A stretch of DNA of 64,000 bases from CAZPXZ01 sp965219495 (lineage in GTDB: Bacteria; Pseudomonadota; Alphaproteobacteria; Rhodobacterales; CAZPXZ01), in assembly GCA_965219495.1 (NCBI GenBank), contig OZ244777.1, positions 3,968,001-4,032,000 of the forward strand, in the 5' to 3' direction. Shown piece after piece: positions 35,178 to 43,964 of this stretch; position 1 is the first letter of the stretch, and every line of letters begins with the position of its first letter. Under the pieces are notes generated by a model that saw only the letters and a program-made list of their open reading frames with translations, was not told the origin of the DNA and searched no databases. Position numbers and translations under genes: made by a program.

Positions 35178-36122
35178 GTGCAAGAGATGGCGGACAAACG
35201 GTCAAACCTAAGCGCCAGAGTCCGAGGCCTGAGGGCTTCGATCAAACATTTCCGGGTGCTCCTAGCTGGCGACGCCTTTGCGTTTGTGTCGCTGGTGCTC
35301 CTTGTGATTATCATTGGAATCGCCGTCATCGGCCCAGTCTATATGTCCGATGCCGCGACGGCGCTTGACCTGAGTCTGCGGAATGCCCCACCGTTTACAG
35401 ACGAAAACGGTCTTCTGTTCTGGCTGGGAGCCGATGCCCTTGGCCGCCCTCTCATCGCACGGCTGATCGTTGCTGCCCAGCCGACCTTGCTGATCGCCAC
35501 AAGCGCTGTCATCACCGCCATGTTGTCAGGGGGCATTCTCGGGCTTGTTGCGGGCAATTTCGGCGGGTTGGCCGACAATGTCATCATGAGAATGGCGGAC
35601 GTATTGATGAGTTTCCCGTCGCTCCTATTGGCGATCTTCGTACTTTACGTATTAGGACCCAGCATACCGGCCGTTGTCATCGTGCTCGGTATCACCCGCA
35701 TGCCGATATACATCCGCGTTGCCCGTGCTGAATCCCTGTCACTCCGTGAGCAGCCTTTCATTGAATCCGCAAGGGCGGCAGGCGCGCGACGGCGGCGGAT
35801 TATTGGCGTTCACATCACTCCACTGATCCTGCCGACCTTGCTCACGGTTGCCACGCTCGATTTTGCCAACGTCATGCTGGCAGAATCTGCTTTGAGTTTC
35901 TTGGGACTTGGAATTCAACCTCCCGATCTCTCATGGGGCCTCATGGTTGCTGCGGGCCGAAACTATCTGACGAGTGCTTGGTGGGTGTCGCTTTGGCCGG
36001 GTTTTGCGATCCTTCTGACAGCACTTTCGGCCAATCTGGTCTCCAACTGGCTTCGGATTGCGATGGATCCGAGATTACGGTGGAGGCTTGAACGGCGATT
36101 GGGCGATAGCGACGCTGAGTAG
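35178..36122 (+). CDS. ABC transporter permease, DppC/OppC type
   Basis: A 314-residue permease starting with GTG at 35178 (an ATG at 35187 is an alternative). It shows the OppC N-terminal helix, LFWLGADALGRPLIARLIVA (the usual GTDxLGRD region), a coupling loop FIESARAAGARRRRIIGVHI, and the end LSFLGLGIQPPDLSWGLMVA. It completes the importer together with DppB, the family 5 binding protein and the DppD/DppF ATPases on the other strand. Confidence 0.9.
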   Translation: MQEMADKRSNLSARVRGLRASIKHFRVLLAGDAFAFVSLVLLVIIIGIAVIGPVYMSDAATALDLSLRNAPPFTDENGLLFWLGADALGRPLIARLIVAAQPTLLIATSAVITAMLSGGILGLVAGNFGGLADNVIMRMADVLMSFPSLLLAIFVLYVLGPSIPAVVIVLGITRMPIYIRVARAESLSLREQPFIESARAAGARRRRIIGVHITPLILPTLLTVATLDFANVMLAESALSFLGLGIQPPDLSWGLMVAAGRNYLTSAWWVSLWPGFAILLTALSANLVSNWLRIAMDPRLRWRLERRLGDSDAE

Positions 36123-36427
36123 GTGCGGAGCGTTGCTGTTCTAGCCGCAATTATTCGCTGCCGGGCGCGTTGCGGCATCCGCGTTCGGTCGCTTCTCGCG
36201 ACTCGAGAACTTGGGCAGACTTGAAGGTTAGTTTTGTGGCCAAGATTCGACTGCGCGTGTGGCCCTCCCGTCGTTTCCAATAGTTGATCCGAGATTGAGG
36301 GTCCGTGGATATACCGATGCGACATGCCTTGTTGAGAATTCCTGTTGGAGTAAGCTCTGCAAGTTTACCGTGGCGAAAATCCGGGTAGAAGTCCTAAAGT
36401 TGGTTGACTGAGCTCTGCCGAGGTCGG
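36123..36427. other. Intergenic, no gene seen
   Basis: Only short unconvincing frames lie between the DppC stop and the next fragments. No clear terminator or repeat was noticed. Confidence 0.4.
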
Positions 36428-36985
36428 AGGAGAAATTACTCTTTGCCTGTGTGCTCCAGGATTTCCTCTCTAACCGACCTGCCGGCAGTCTCGGGATAGG
36501 TGTAGTCCTCCTTGATTTGAATGGAGCAACCCGGATGTGTTGTGCCCGGTGGCTTTCCCAATTTCACGTGTATGAGCGTCGATGTAATCACCGGCAGCCC
36601 AGAATGACTGCGAGGGTCAGTCGGCAAGGATCTAGCAACTACCCAAAATCAGTATGGGCTGGCCACGGAGGATCGTGTCCAGATTCATGCCGGGTTCGGT
36701 GACGAAATCTGGAGGGGTACACACTGGGTCATTACGAAAGTAGAGGTCCCATGCTGCCTGACGTATCGCGATTTCCAGCGTTGGGTGAGGGTGCTGTCGT
36801 TCCGTCAACATGCCGGCCCAGAAGGGCATATAGCAAAGATTCCAACCGGCCGTGAACGCGTCTGGATCCCAAGGGTGCCCCCAGACGTGGCGAACGCCAT
36901 AGCCGGAAGCACGTTTGATCGACCGACCCGAATACATGGACCAAGCCCTCTGAGCTACGGAGTTGTCGCCCAGTTTGACTTTCCG
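36428..36985 (-). pseudogene. Fragments of an unrecognised conserved-looking gene
   Basis: The minus strand from about 36985 reads VKLGDNSVAQRAWSMYSG, RHVWGHPWDPDAFTAGWN, LCYMPFWAGMLTERQHPHPT, LEIAIRQAAWDLYFRNDPVC and PGMNLDTILRGQPILIL before a stop near 36635. A neighbouring frame ends STLIHVKLGKPPGTTHPG, CSIQIKEDYTYPETAGRS and VREEILEHTGKE (36436-36600). Tryptophan and aromatic content look like real protein. I cannot assign a family. It is cut on its 5' side by the IS5-type remnant. Confidence 0.4.
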
Positions 36986-37517
36986 TCCTTGCCATCTCTT
37001 CTGGTTGACCGAGGAGCAGGTGGATCGTCTTCGACCGTTTTTTCCAAAATCGCACGGGGTCCAGAGGGTTGATGACCGTCGGGTGTTGAGCGGGATAATC
37101 TTCGTTAATCGCAATGGTTTACGATGGCGGGATGCGCCTGCGGAGTATGGTCCGCCGAAGATGCTTTACAACCGCTGGAAGCGATGGAGCGAGAAGGGCG
37201 TCTTTGCCCGCATGCTGCAGGGTTTGGCTGCACAGAGCGATGCGAGAGACATGCTGATGATTGATGCGACGCATCTCAAGGTACACCGCACTGCCGCAAG
37301 TCTGCGGCTGAAAAAGGGGGCTTCGGACGCTGCATTGGCCGAACGAAGGGCGGCTTGAACTCGAAGCTGCACACGGTGGTGGATGGCCATGGGCGTCCGA
37401 TCCGGATGGTGCTGAGCGCCGGGCACACCAGCGACTATGTTGGCGCACTTGCCCTGGTTGGGGACCTGCCTGCGGCGCAGACACTGCTTGGCGATCGCGG
37501 CTATGACGCCGACTGGT
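36984..37517 (+). pseudogene. IS5-family (IS427/IS1031-like) transposase, both ends truncated
   Basis: One frame gives CHLFWLTEEQVDRLRPFFPK, then SHGVQRVDDRRVLSGIIFVN, RNGLRWRDAPAEYGP and DMLMIDATHLKVHRTAASL. The -1 frame continues GRTKGGLNSKLHTVVDGHG and SAGHTSDYVGALALVGDLP, ending GDRGYDADW. The switch is at AAAAAGGGGG (37311-37320), a run of the type used for programmed -1 frameshifting in this group. The C-terminal third with the catalytic Glu is missing and the start codon region is lost, so it is inactive. Confidence 0.78.
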
Positions 37518-37565
37518 GTAATTGGGGCAACTTGCCGGGAATTGCGTCTGGTCTGAGAGGAAGCG

Positions 37566-38375
37566 TCAGGCTGCGGCGCGCTGCGTGATGATCTCGGCAA
37601 GCCTTGGTACTTCGGCGGCACCGGCAACTCCGAGGCGGTCGCGCAGATAGGACCAGAATGGCACGCTGAGCTTGTTGCAGGTCTTCAATGCCCCGTGTTG
37701 TTTCCCAGATTCTTTCGCCAGTAGCAGGTCCGTTTGTACCGGACTATTTCGGACACGGATTGGAGTGGGCACGGAATAATCCGGCACGGGATTGATGGAC
37801 TTCTTTTCCCGGCAGGCTGCGTTCCGAGCAGGGGGATTCCGAGTAGTCTGGACGCGGTTTGTTGCGCTTGGCGTCCGGCCAGCGCGGCGATTTTTTCCAT
37901 GCAGAGGGTCGGCCCGCGCGATTGCAGTCGCCGGGCCGTGGGCCTGCTCTCGCTCCGGGTTCCGAACGAGATCTTCCGCCGGGTGACATGTGCTCGAATA
38001 TCGGTCTTGGCACCGTTCGAATTCAGAGGCGTGGCCGGATACTCGAGCACGCGCAGAAGTTCATCCTTGTTCGCCCTCAGCCGCCGCAGCAGGTTGTCGA
38101 GGCTGGCATAGCCGGTCCGCTGTCCGAAGATCTCGTCGAAGCGCACCGACAATGCCCTGCCGTGTGCGCGGCAAGGGGCCTGCCTGTAGGCAGACAGTTC
38201 CCGGTAGCAGCCCCAGAACATCATCCAGCACCGCATCCACACGCATGCGCTGGAACTCGCTGGAGCCCCGCTGCTTGCGAACCAATCGCTCAGCGTGAAC
38301 CCAGCATAGAGAGTGGGCATCGCCGGCATTGAACTGGCCGTCATCGTCGGTCAAGTCCCAAAAGTGCTGGATAAA
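37566..38375 (-). pseudogene. IS66-like DDE transposase remnant, frameshifted
   Basis: Minus-strand pieces in three frames line up with a DDE transposase: VLSDDAGQF-like LTDDDGQFNAG, HSLCWVHAERLVRK, VRFDEIFGQRTGYASLDNLL, RRLRANKDELLRVLEYPATP, LNSNGAKTDIRAHVTRRK, and a C-terminus TCNKLSVPFWSYLRDRLGV. I recall this arrangement (NGSENDIR..V.RRK, FWDYLG.RLGV) from IS66-like unclassified transposases. At least two frameshifts are present and the N-terminal half is missing. Confidence 0.6.
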
Positions 38376-38452
38376 TGAGGAGAGGCATGCTTCCATTGAG
38401 TTGACAAAAAACCGCCGGCAATCCGCTGGCCTCAACGGGAGAGCACACCCCA

Positions 38453-38990
38453 TGACGAAGAGAATACCTGGATCGATGCGCACACGCGAGAGCCTTCTGG
38501 ATTTGGTTGAAGGGCGCCTGTCGGCCCCGGACGCGCCCGCACCGAGCTGGTGCGCCTGGCCACCCGCCTGATCGTCGAGGAGGCGCTGGAGGCGGAGAGC
38601 CGCGATGCGTTGGGACGCGACTATTACGAGCACGGTGCGTCGCCGGGCCAGGGCCATCGCAACGGCGTGCGGACCGGGCGTTTGAAGACGGCGGAGGGCG
38701 TGGTCCCGTATTCGGCGCCGCAGATCGCCGGGCGCGACGAATCGTTCCGCTCGGAGATCCGGCCGCAGCTGAAGGGCAACAGCGCGGCGCTGGAGGGCTT
38801 GGCGGTCGAGATGTTTGCCCGGGGCCTGAGCGTGCGCGACATTGAAGATGCGTTCCGCAACGACAAGGGCGAACTGCTGCTGTCGCGCACGGCAGTCTCG
38901 GAGATCGGCGAGCGGTTGTGGCAGGACTATCAGGAGTTCGCGACCCGCGATCTCGGCGGGCACGACATCGCCTACCTGTTATTGTTTTTC
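38453..38990 (+). pseudogene. IS256-family transposase N-terminal remnant
   Basis: MTKRIPGSMRTRESLLDLVE runs into a shifted frame with LVRLATRLIVEEALEAESRD, GRDYYEHGASPGQGHRNGVR, TGRLKTAEGVVPYSAPQI, FARGLSVRDIEDAF and RTAVSEIGERLWQDYQEF. This matches the N-terminal part of Mutator/IS256 transposases. The frame shift is near 38550, and the DDE core is missing after GHDIAYL, where foreign sequence begins. Confidence 0.75.
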
Positions 38991-39022
38991 AGATTATCTC
39001 GTCAGAAATAGGGCGAATTTTC

Positions 39023-40715
39023 GTAACTGCCCAGCACTCAGTCTTGCGCGTACGTGAAGGCTGGGCAAGGCTTGCGTTTGGGATCACGCACGCTTGGGTC
39101 GGGATCGGCGTGGCGCCAGCGGGCAGGTTGTATGGAGCGGTTTAGCATTGGAGTTTTCCGATCAGTTGGTCCGGCGATTTCATCAAGGTTTCGATGATGT
39201 TCCAGCCCTGCTTTCTGGCGGTGGTGATGGCGCTGCGCAGGGTGGCGAAGTCTTGGGCGCCTTTTGGGGAGCGGAACCCGCCGGAGATTTTCTGGCGCAA
39301 TTTCCCCATTCGACCATCGCGTTCGGCTTCATTGTTGGTAAACGGAACGTCGGGGTCGGTGAGGAAACGCAAGGTCTCGGTTTTGCAGTCCTGGAGCCGG
39401 AGGGCGAGATTGTGTCCGACGCGGCGTTTCTTTCGCCCGCGTTTGCCGGGCTTCGGCGGCGCGAGCGGTGGCTGCGCCTGATGAAAGGCGAGCGCCTCGG
39501 CGAGGATCCGGTCGTAGGTTCGCCCGATCCGGTGGAGCAGCGTTTCGGGAGGAGATCTTGCCATCGTTCTGTCGAGATGAACGACCCGATTGGCGCGCGA
39601 CAGGAGCCGGTGCATGTGCCGGGCCCAGTCCTCTTTTTCGATGTCGATCAGGGCTTGAAGTTCGCGCAGGTGATGGGCGTTGCAGAGCGCGTGCAGGACG
39701 CCCTCGATCTTGAAACAGGGCTTCCAATGATCGTGGACGACACAACCGGAGAACCCCGGCAGCAAGTCGCCGCGCTTTTCGTGGACGCGAAACAAGGTCA
39801 GCCATGGCGTGCAGGCAATGTGGAGCCACTGCGTGCGTCCGCCAACCCGGAAGCCGGTCTCGTCGAGATGCTTCACCGGCGCCTTGCGGACGATCAGCTC
39901 CCGCACATGGTCGACGAAACCCTGCAACTGCTCGGCCATCCGGCGGCTCATCGCCGCCAGCGTCGCGGCGCACACGGGCGCGTTGAACAGGTCGGCCATC
40001 AGTTGCGACAAACGATCCTCGGGCAGGAAATGCGCATGGCTCAGATCGGCCGCCACCGCCGCCATGCGCGGACCGTACTGCACCGGCGCCGTCACGCCTG
40101 CGGAAAACGCCGCCCGTGTCGTCGCGCCGCAATGACCGCAAACGCAACGGTGAGCGCGGTGTTCCGTGGCCTCGAGGGGGCGCGGCTCCGGCAGGTCGAA
40201 GACCTGTCTTGCGACATGGCTTCCATCCCCGTCCGCAGCCGACAGCGGCGCGCCGCAGCCCGCACAGTGCGACGGATGATGATCCTCGACATGGTCCGGC
40301 CTGTCGGTCCGGCGCAAGGTCGAACCCGCGTGCCCGGGCTGCCCGCCGCTCGGCCTGCCCGATTTGCCGCGCTGGCTCCTTGTCCGGGGCTCCGCCCGCG
40401 GCTTCTGCAGCCCGTCACTCGAAGGAGGCTTGCTGCTGTTCCGGCTGTTCCGGCCAAGCTGCCGCTCCAGCTCTTCAAGACGTTGCCGCAGGGTCGCGTT
40501 CTCGGCTTGCAAACCAGCGAGCTGCTCGTCCTTTTGTTCGAGTTGCTCCCGCAATGCCTCAATCTGTTTCGTTCCGCCATCATCATGCGGCGGCGCCCCT
40601 TGCCCCAGGCGGGTCGGCGCTGAAAGAGCCCGCAAGAACCGTCGGGGCTGAAAGCGAATCGCCATGACGCTATGAATAGCGCAGGTTGAATCGGGTTACC
40701 AGTCCCTGCTGTTAC
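39023..40715 (-). mobile_element. IS66-type insertion sequence with tnpC only
   Basis: Proposed ends are GTAACTGC at 39023 and its near complement GCTGTTAC ending at 40715, on either side of an intact TnpC gene. There are no tnpA or tnpB genes, as in the ISBst12 group. No matching 8-bp target duplication was found, so ends are approximate. Confidence 0.55.
39142..40665 (-). CDS. tnpC: IS66-family transposase TnpC
   Basis: A 507-residue protein, intact. The N-terminal leucine-zipper-like coil reads IEALREQLEQKDEQLAGLQA. It is followed by RNSRNSSKPPSSDGL, a zinc-finger region (HHPSHCAGCGAPL; CVCGHCGATTRA), and the DDE domain: VKHLDETGFRVGGRTQWLHI (first Asp), VVHDHWKPCFKIEGVLHALC and NAHHLRELQALID. 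The end is PFTNNEAERDGRMGKLRQK (catalytic Glu) and ISGGFRSPKGAQDF. All are IS66 signatures. The start at 40665 may be too long by a few tens of residues. Confidence 0.9.
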   Translation of the reverse strand: MAIRFQPRRFLRALSAPTRLGQGAPPHDDGGTKQIEALREQLEQKDEQLAGLQAENATLRQRLEELERQLGRNSRNSSKPPSSDGLQKPRAEPRTRSQRGKSGRPSGGQPGHAGSTLRRTDRPDHVEDHHPSHCAGCGAPLSAADGDGSHVARQVFDLPEPRPLEATEHRAHRCVCGHCGATTRAAFSAGVTAPVQYGPRMAAVAADLSHAHFLPEDRLSQLMADLFNAPVCAATLAAMSRRMAEQLQGFVDHVRELIVRKAPVKHLDETGFRVGGRTQWLHIACTPWLTLFRVHEKRGDLLPGFSGCVVHDHWKPCFKIEGVLHALCNAHHLRELQALIDIEKEDWARHMHRLLSRANRVVHLDRTMARSPPETLLHRIGRTYDRILAEALAFHQAQPPLAPPKPGKRGRKKRRVGHNLALRLQDCKTETLRFLTDPDVPFTNNEAERDGRMGKLRQKISGGFRSPKGAQDFATLRSAITTARKQGWNIIETLMKSPDQLIGKLQC

Positions 40716-40779
40716 CAGTGATTTTTCGAGAGAGAACTGTTCCCGCCCGTGAAACCGTCACAACCGGGCAGCATCGACC

Positions 40780-41509
40780 TTGCGGCAGTGGCGGGCAATG
40801 CACTCCGTGGTGCACCCACTTACCTGGGCAGTTACGAAAAACAAGCGCTTACCGATACATGCGCGCGGCTTCAGAGTACGCTGGGCCAAGCCTCAAAACC
40901 GGATCCATGCTACCCGGCGCCCGAAGCACCATCGCGCCACCCGACGCGGCGAAATGGTGCAGTTTGACACCTTGCATCTGCGCTACCTTCCGGGAACCAT
41001 CTTGTATCAGTTCACTGACTACGATCCGGTCGCAAAGCTCCCCCAGGCAAGGGTCACATCCAGCGGCTCGGCAGCCAGTGCGCGAGCCGCCCTCGAGCAA
41101 CTCCTCGACACCTTCCCGGTCCAGGTGCGTGGCGAGCAGGTCGATAACGGCTCCGAGTTCCGAAGCGCCCGTGAACAGTTTCTCCACGAACGCGGAATTC
41201 CCATGCAACTCATCCAGCCGAGAAGTCCGAATCAAAACGCCCACGTCGAGCGATGTCAGAGATCCAGGCCGCAGGAACGCTACGAGACCACCTCCCAAGC
41301 CACTACCGTCGAAGAGCACAATCGCGACGACCAGATCTTCGCATGACGCTACAACAACGTCCGACCCCACGCCGCCCTCGGTGGAAAGACCCCCATAGAG
41401 TACCTGCAGTACAACCACACTGAGAGCCTTCGCTTCGAGACAGGCAAACCGATTCGTACCGCGAAACTCGATCGAGCCCCAAAGCACCCAGAGTGCCAAA
41501 TGTCTTGAT
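40780..41509 (+). pseudogene. IS481-like integrase-core transposase remnant
   Basis: One plus-strand frame carries GEMVQFDTLHLRYLPG (first Asp), VRGEQVDNGSEFRSAREQFL (second Asp) and IQPRSPNQNAHVERCQRS (Glu). It then has an in-frame TGA at the usual Trp position, followed by RYNNVRPHAALGGKTPIEYL. This is the rve integrase core of IS3/IS481-type transposases. The N-terminal helix-turn-helix half is absent or unrecognisable. Confidence 0.7.
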
Positions 41510-41617
41510 CCCGTTCGCACCATTGAAATCATCATGAAGGCGACATAACCTGTCTCACCAGCGATGCCTGCTTCACCTTTTTCAATAGAGAAAGGGACAT
41601 CGCCCAGGAGGTCCGAG

Positions 41618-42364
41618 ATGGCCAATAGAGTGCTTGTTACCGGCGGTGGTCGCGGAATTGGAGCGGCTATTGCGATCGAGTGCGCCCGTGCCGGCGCCGA
41701 GGTTGTGGTCAACTATGTGAGAAATGCCGAGCGTGCCAACGGCGTCATCGAGACAATCCGGCGGAACGGCGGGAAGGCGATTGCCATTAAGGCGGACGTT
41801 TCCGCTCGCGACGCCGTCATCGCAATGTTCGAACAGGTTGACCGCGAAGTCGGCCGGATCGACGCCTTGGTCAACAATGCTGGTACGAACGGTACGGTGG
41901 TGCCGTTTGTCGATCTGGACACGTCGCACATACAGGAAGTCTTCGGGACCAACTTCCATGGCACGATTTTTTGCGCGCAGCAGGCGGTCAAACGGATGGC
42001 GCGAGAGTACGGCGGCGAAGGTGGCGTCATTGTCAACATCTCTTCCATCTCTGCGCGAACAGGCGGCATGCCCGGTCACGTTCACTACGCTGCTTCCAAG
42101 GGTGCGGTGGACGTGTTGACAAATGCGCTCGCCAAGGAATTGGGACCGATGGGCATTCGGGTGATCGCGGTACGACCGGGCGTTACCGATACCGAGATCC
42201 AGCAGGCATTCGGGGGAACGGCAGCGATGACAAAGCTCCTGCCGACCATCCCCCTTGGTCGTATCGGCCAGCCCGAGGACATTGGCCGGATGGTCGCCTG
42301 CCTGATCTCGGAGGCAAGCAGCTATATGACGGGAACTCTGGTCGATATCTCCGGCGGACGGTAG
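41618..42364 (+). CDS. Short-chain dehydrogenase/reductase (FabG-like)
   Basis: Start at 41618 (MANRVLVTGGGRGIGAA) with CAGGAGG six bases upstream; the frame is open 18 codons earlier. The 248-residue product has TGGGRGIG, LVNNAGTNG, SISAR..., the catalytic YAASKGA, and the end YMTGTLVDISGGR. It is a classical NAD(P)-dependent SDR, probably a polyol or sugar dehydrogenase for the catabolic island that follows. It stands alone between IS debris and a long gene-poor gap. Substrate is unknown. Confidence 0.85.
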   Translation: MANRVLVTGGGRGIGAAIAIECARAGAEVVVNYVRNAERANGVIETIRRNGGKAIAIKADVSARDAVIAMFEQVDREVGRIDALVNNAGTNGTVVPFVDLDTSHIQEVFGTNFHGTIFCAQQAVKRMAREYGGEGGVIVNISSISARTGGMPGHVHYAASKGAVDVLTNALAKELGPMGIRVIAVRPGVTDTEIQQAFGGTAAMTKLLPTIPLGRIGQPEDIGRMVACLISEASSYMTGTLVDISGGR

Positions 42365-42487
42365 GGCACCGTCAAGCCGGTCGCCCTGGTCGGCGACGTG
42401 ATCAAAGGCTGCTCGGATCGCTTGTGCAGCTAGAAAAAGCTGTAATTTCTGAAAAAAGGCGATCAACGCTGGGCGTCAGCAGACGCC

Positions 42488-42548
42488 CCAATCCCAATGT
42501 CGGTGGAAGCTTTTCTTGCCGAAGTCGATGCCGATCGTCGTTACTAGA
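42488..42548 (-). pseudogene. IS110-family transposase N-terminal scrap
   Basis: The minus strand reads VTTIGIDFGKKSFHRHWDWG, matching the start of the DEDD transposases of IS110 (TIGIDLGKN.FH). Only about 20 residues are left. Confidence 0.45.
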
Positions 42549-42750
42549 TTGGTCTGTAGGGCGCAAAAATCTAATTTGGCCGGCTATGCAGCCAGTTGAT
42601 ACGCAGTAACCGTCTTATTTCGGGCCCGTGGCAGGCTTGTTTGGGGGTGAGGGTACCGCGCCGAGGGTATAAAATTCCGATCGGCAGCGGATCCGGTTTT
42701 GGGCGGAGGTCTCGAGCGGTTGCCGCGGGACTGGATTCCGGCGCCGTTTT

Positions 42751-42792
42751 CGGTCATGTGTAGCGCGACAATCTGAGTGAGGCTCCGCGACA
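42751..42792. repeat. Pair of direct repeats, IS21-end-like
   Basis: GCGACAATCTGAGTGAGG and GCGACAATCAGGATGAGC lie 21 bases apart. Multiple spaced direct repeats of this kind occur at the ends of IS21 elements, where the transposase binds, so this may be the end of a lost IS21 copy. Confidence 0.4.
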
Positions 42793-43515
42793 ATCAGGAT
42801 GAGCCATTTGGTGTCGCGGCGAGAGTGGTAATCGTGATTTTTCCGGGATTGCAAAAGGGGGAGTGAGATTGAAATTGACCCGGGCAGACATGCAGTTTGG
42901 ATGGCGTTGGCTTGGCGTGGATTGGCGGGATATATTTCGGGTTGAGGCGCGCTCGGCGCGATTGGCGAGCGGCATGTTCGGCGCCGATTTTTGCATTGCT
43001 TTTCGCGGTGTACCGGTTCGATCGTGATCAGGACGCGAGGATGCGTTGCGCCGGGTGGTTGCGTTGGAGCACGCGTGATTGTCGCTGCTGGCGGGCGTTG
43101 GCATCCGGGAATTCGGCCTATTGGCCTCATCGGCCGCGGAGCCCGGGGACGTCCAGCGCCCCAGGACCTGGTCGATTCAGCGAATGATGCTTGGTATGGG
43201 GCTTATATGGTGTCTGTGCCAAAAATAATGGGTTTTGAACCCGGCGCGACGTTTCCGCCCCAGACGCCCGGCGCGGAATTCGGCCTCTTGCGCCGTGAAT
43301 GAGCGGTTGGGAGCCGGTTTCGCACAAATTTCTAGGATGCCGGCGATCTTCCGCCATGAGGCAGGGGGCCGAGCCAAGGCCAGCGCGCCAGACTCTGGCG
43401 GTCGCGCGCCCGCCTCGCCGCCGCCTGCGGCGCCCTTTCCGTTCACAACAAGAAGGAGGCCTTCATAGCATCCGGTCCAAGCGGATGAACCGTTCAAGTG
43501 GCATATGATTCCTGT

Positions 43516-43827
43516 TCAAGTGCGCGAGAATATTGCAGCCGGTGCGTTGTCGTGTGGTTCAGGCCAACCACATTGGCGATTTCGGCGACGGAAAGCCGAC
43601 CGGTATCGGAGACGTCCTCCAAAATATTTAGCGCCTTGGCAAGCGTGCGCGCCACGGGCGCCGGCCGCGCTGCTTCGGACCTTTACGTGTTCAATTCGCA
43701 ATTCAAGCAATTCCGCCATTTGACCAATCTGTTCACGATGGTTCTTGATGATATGATCAAATGAACCGGTGCCTAAATCAACAAACGCCGAACAGCGCAC
43801 AGCGCACAGCGGCTGACCTCTCCCCAA
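43516..43827 (-). pseudogene. IclR-type regulator fragment (partial duplicate of the gene at 56.2-57.1 kb)
   Basis: The DNA is closely similar to 56822-57103. The encoded pieces are DLGTGSFDHIIKNHREQIGQ, MAELLELRIEHVKVR, and in another frame ARTLAKALNILE, DTGRLSVAEIANVVGLNHTT and THRL. Only the N-terminal extension and helix-turn-helix of an IclR regulator remain. A frameshift lies after HVKVRS and the effector domain is missing. Confidence 0.7.
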
Positions 43828-43964
43828 TATTTCATCTCGGTGGATCGCTTGATGTCAAATATAACGGCCGATAAAATCTTCACTATATTCACCTCTTGAA
43901 CCTATGAGACAAATACTGGCGTGAGGCCGGCGAAGTCAGGCGAATGATGGCAGTGGGGACCCCG

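Larger units (their letters stand above)
42365..43514. other. Gene-poor region with mobile-element scraps
   Basis: No intact gene. It holds a short IS110 start fragment (42488-42548), a pair of IS21-end-like repeats (42751-42792) and low-complexity GC-rich sequence from 42840 to 43480. A minus-strand frame at 43177-43497 has protein-like sections (EAEFRAGRLGRKRRAG, TSF-free) but no recognisable family. Confidence 0.4.

Noticed and set aside
38061..38963. Single 300-codon minus-strand frame as a gene.
   Set aside because: Its first half is the antisense of the IS256 remnant and only the second half belongs to the DDE relic; the frame is composite by chance.
39094..40623. Plus-strand 509-codon frame.
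   Set aside because: Shadow of IS66 TnpC, which has all family motifs on the minus strand.
40780..41509. TGA at a conserved Trp position of the IS481-like remnant could mean TGA decoded as Trp.
   Set aside because: TGA terminates most intact genes in the window, for example both permeases and xdhC; this is a simple nonsense mutation.
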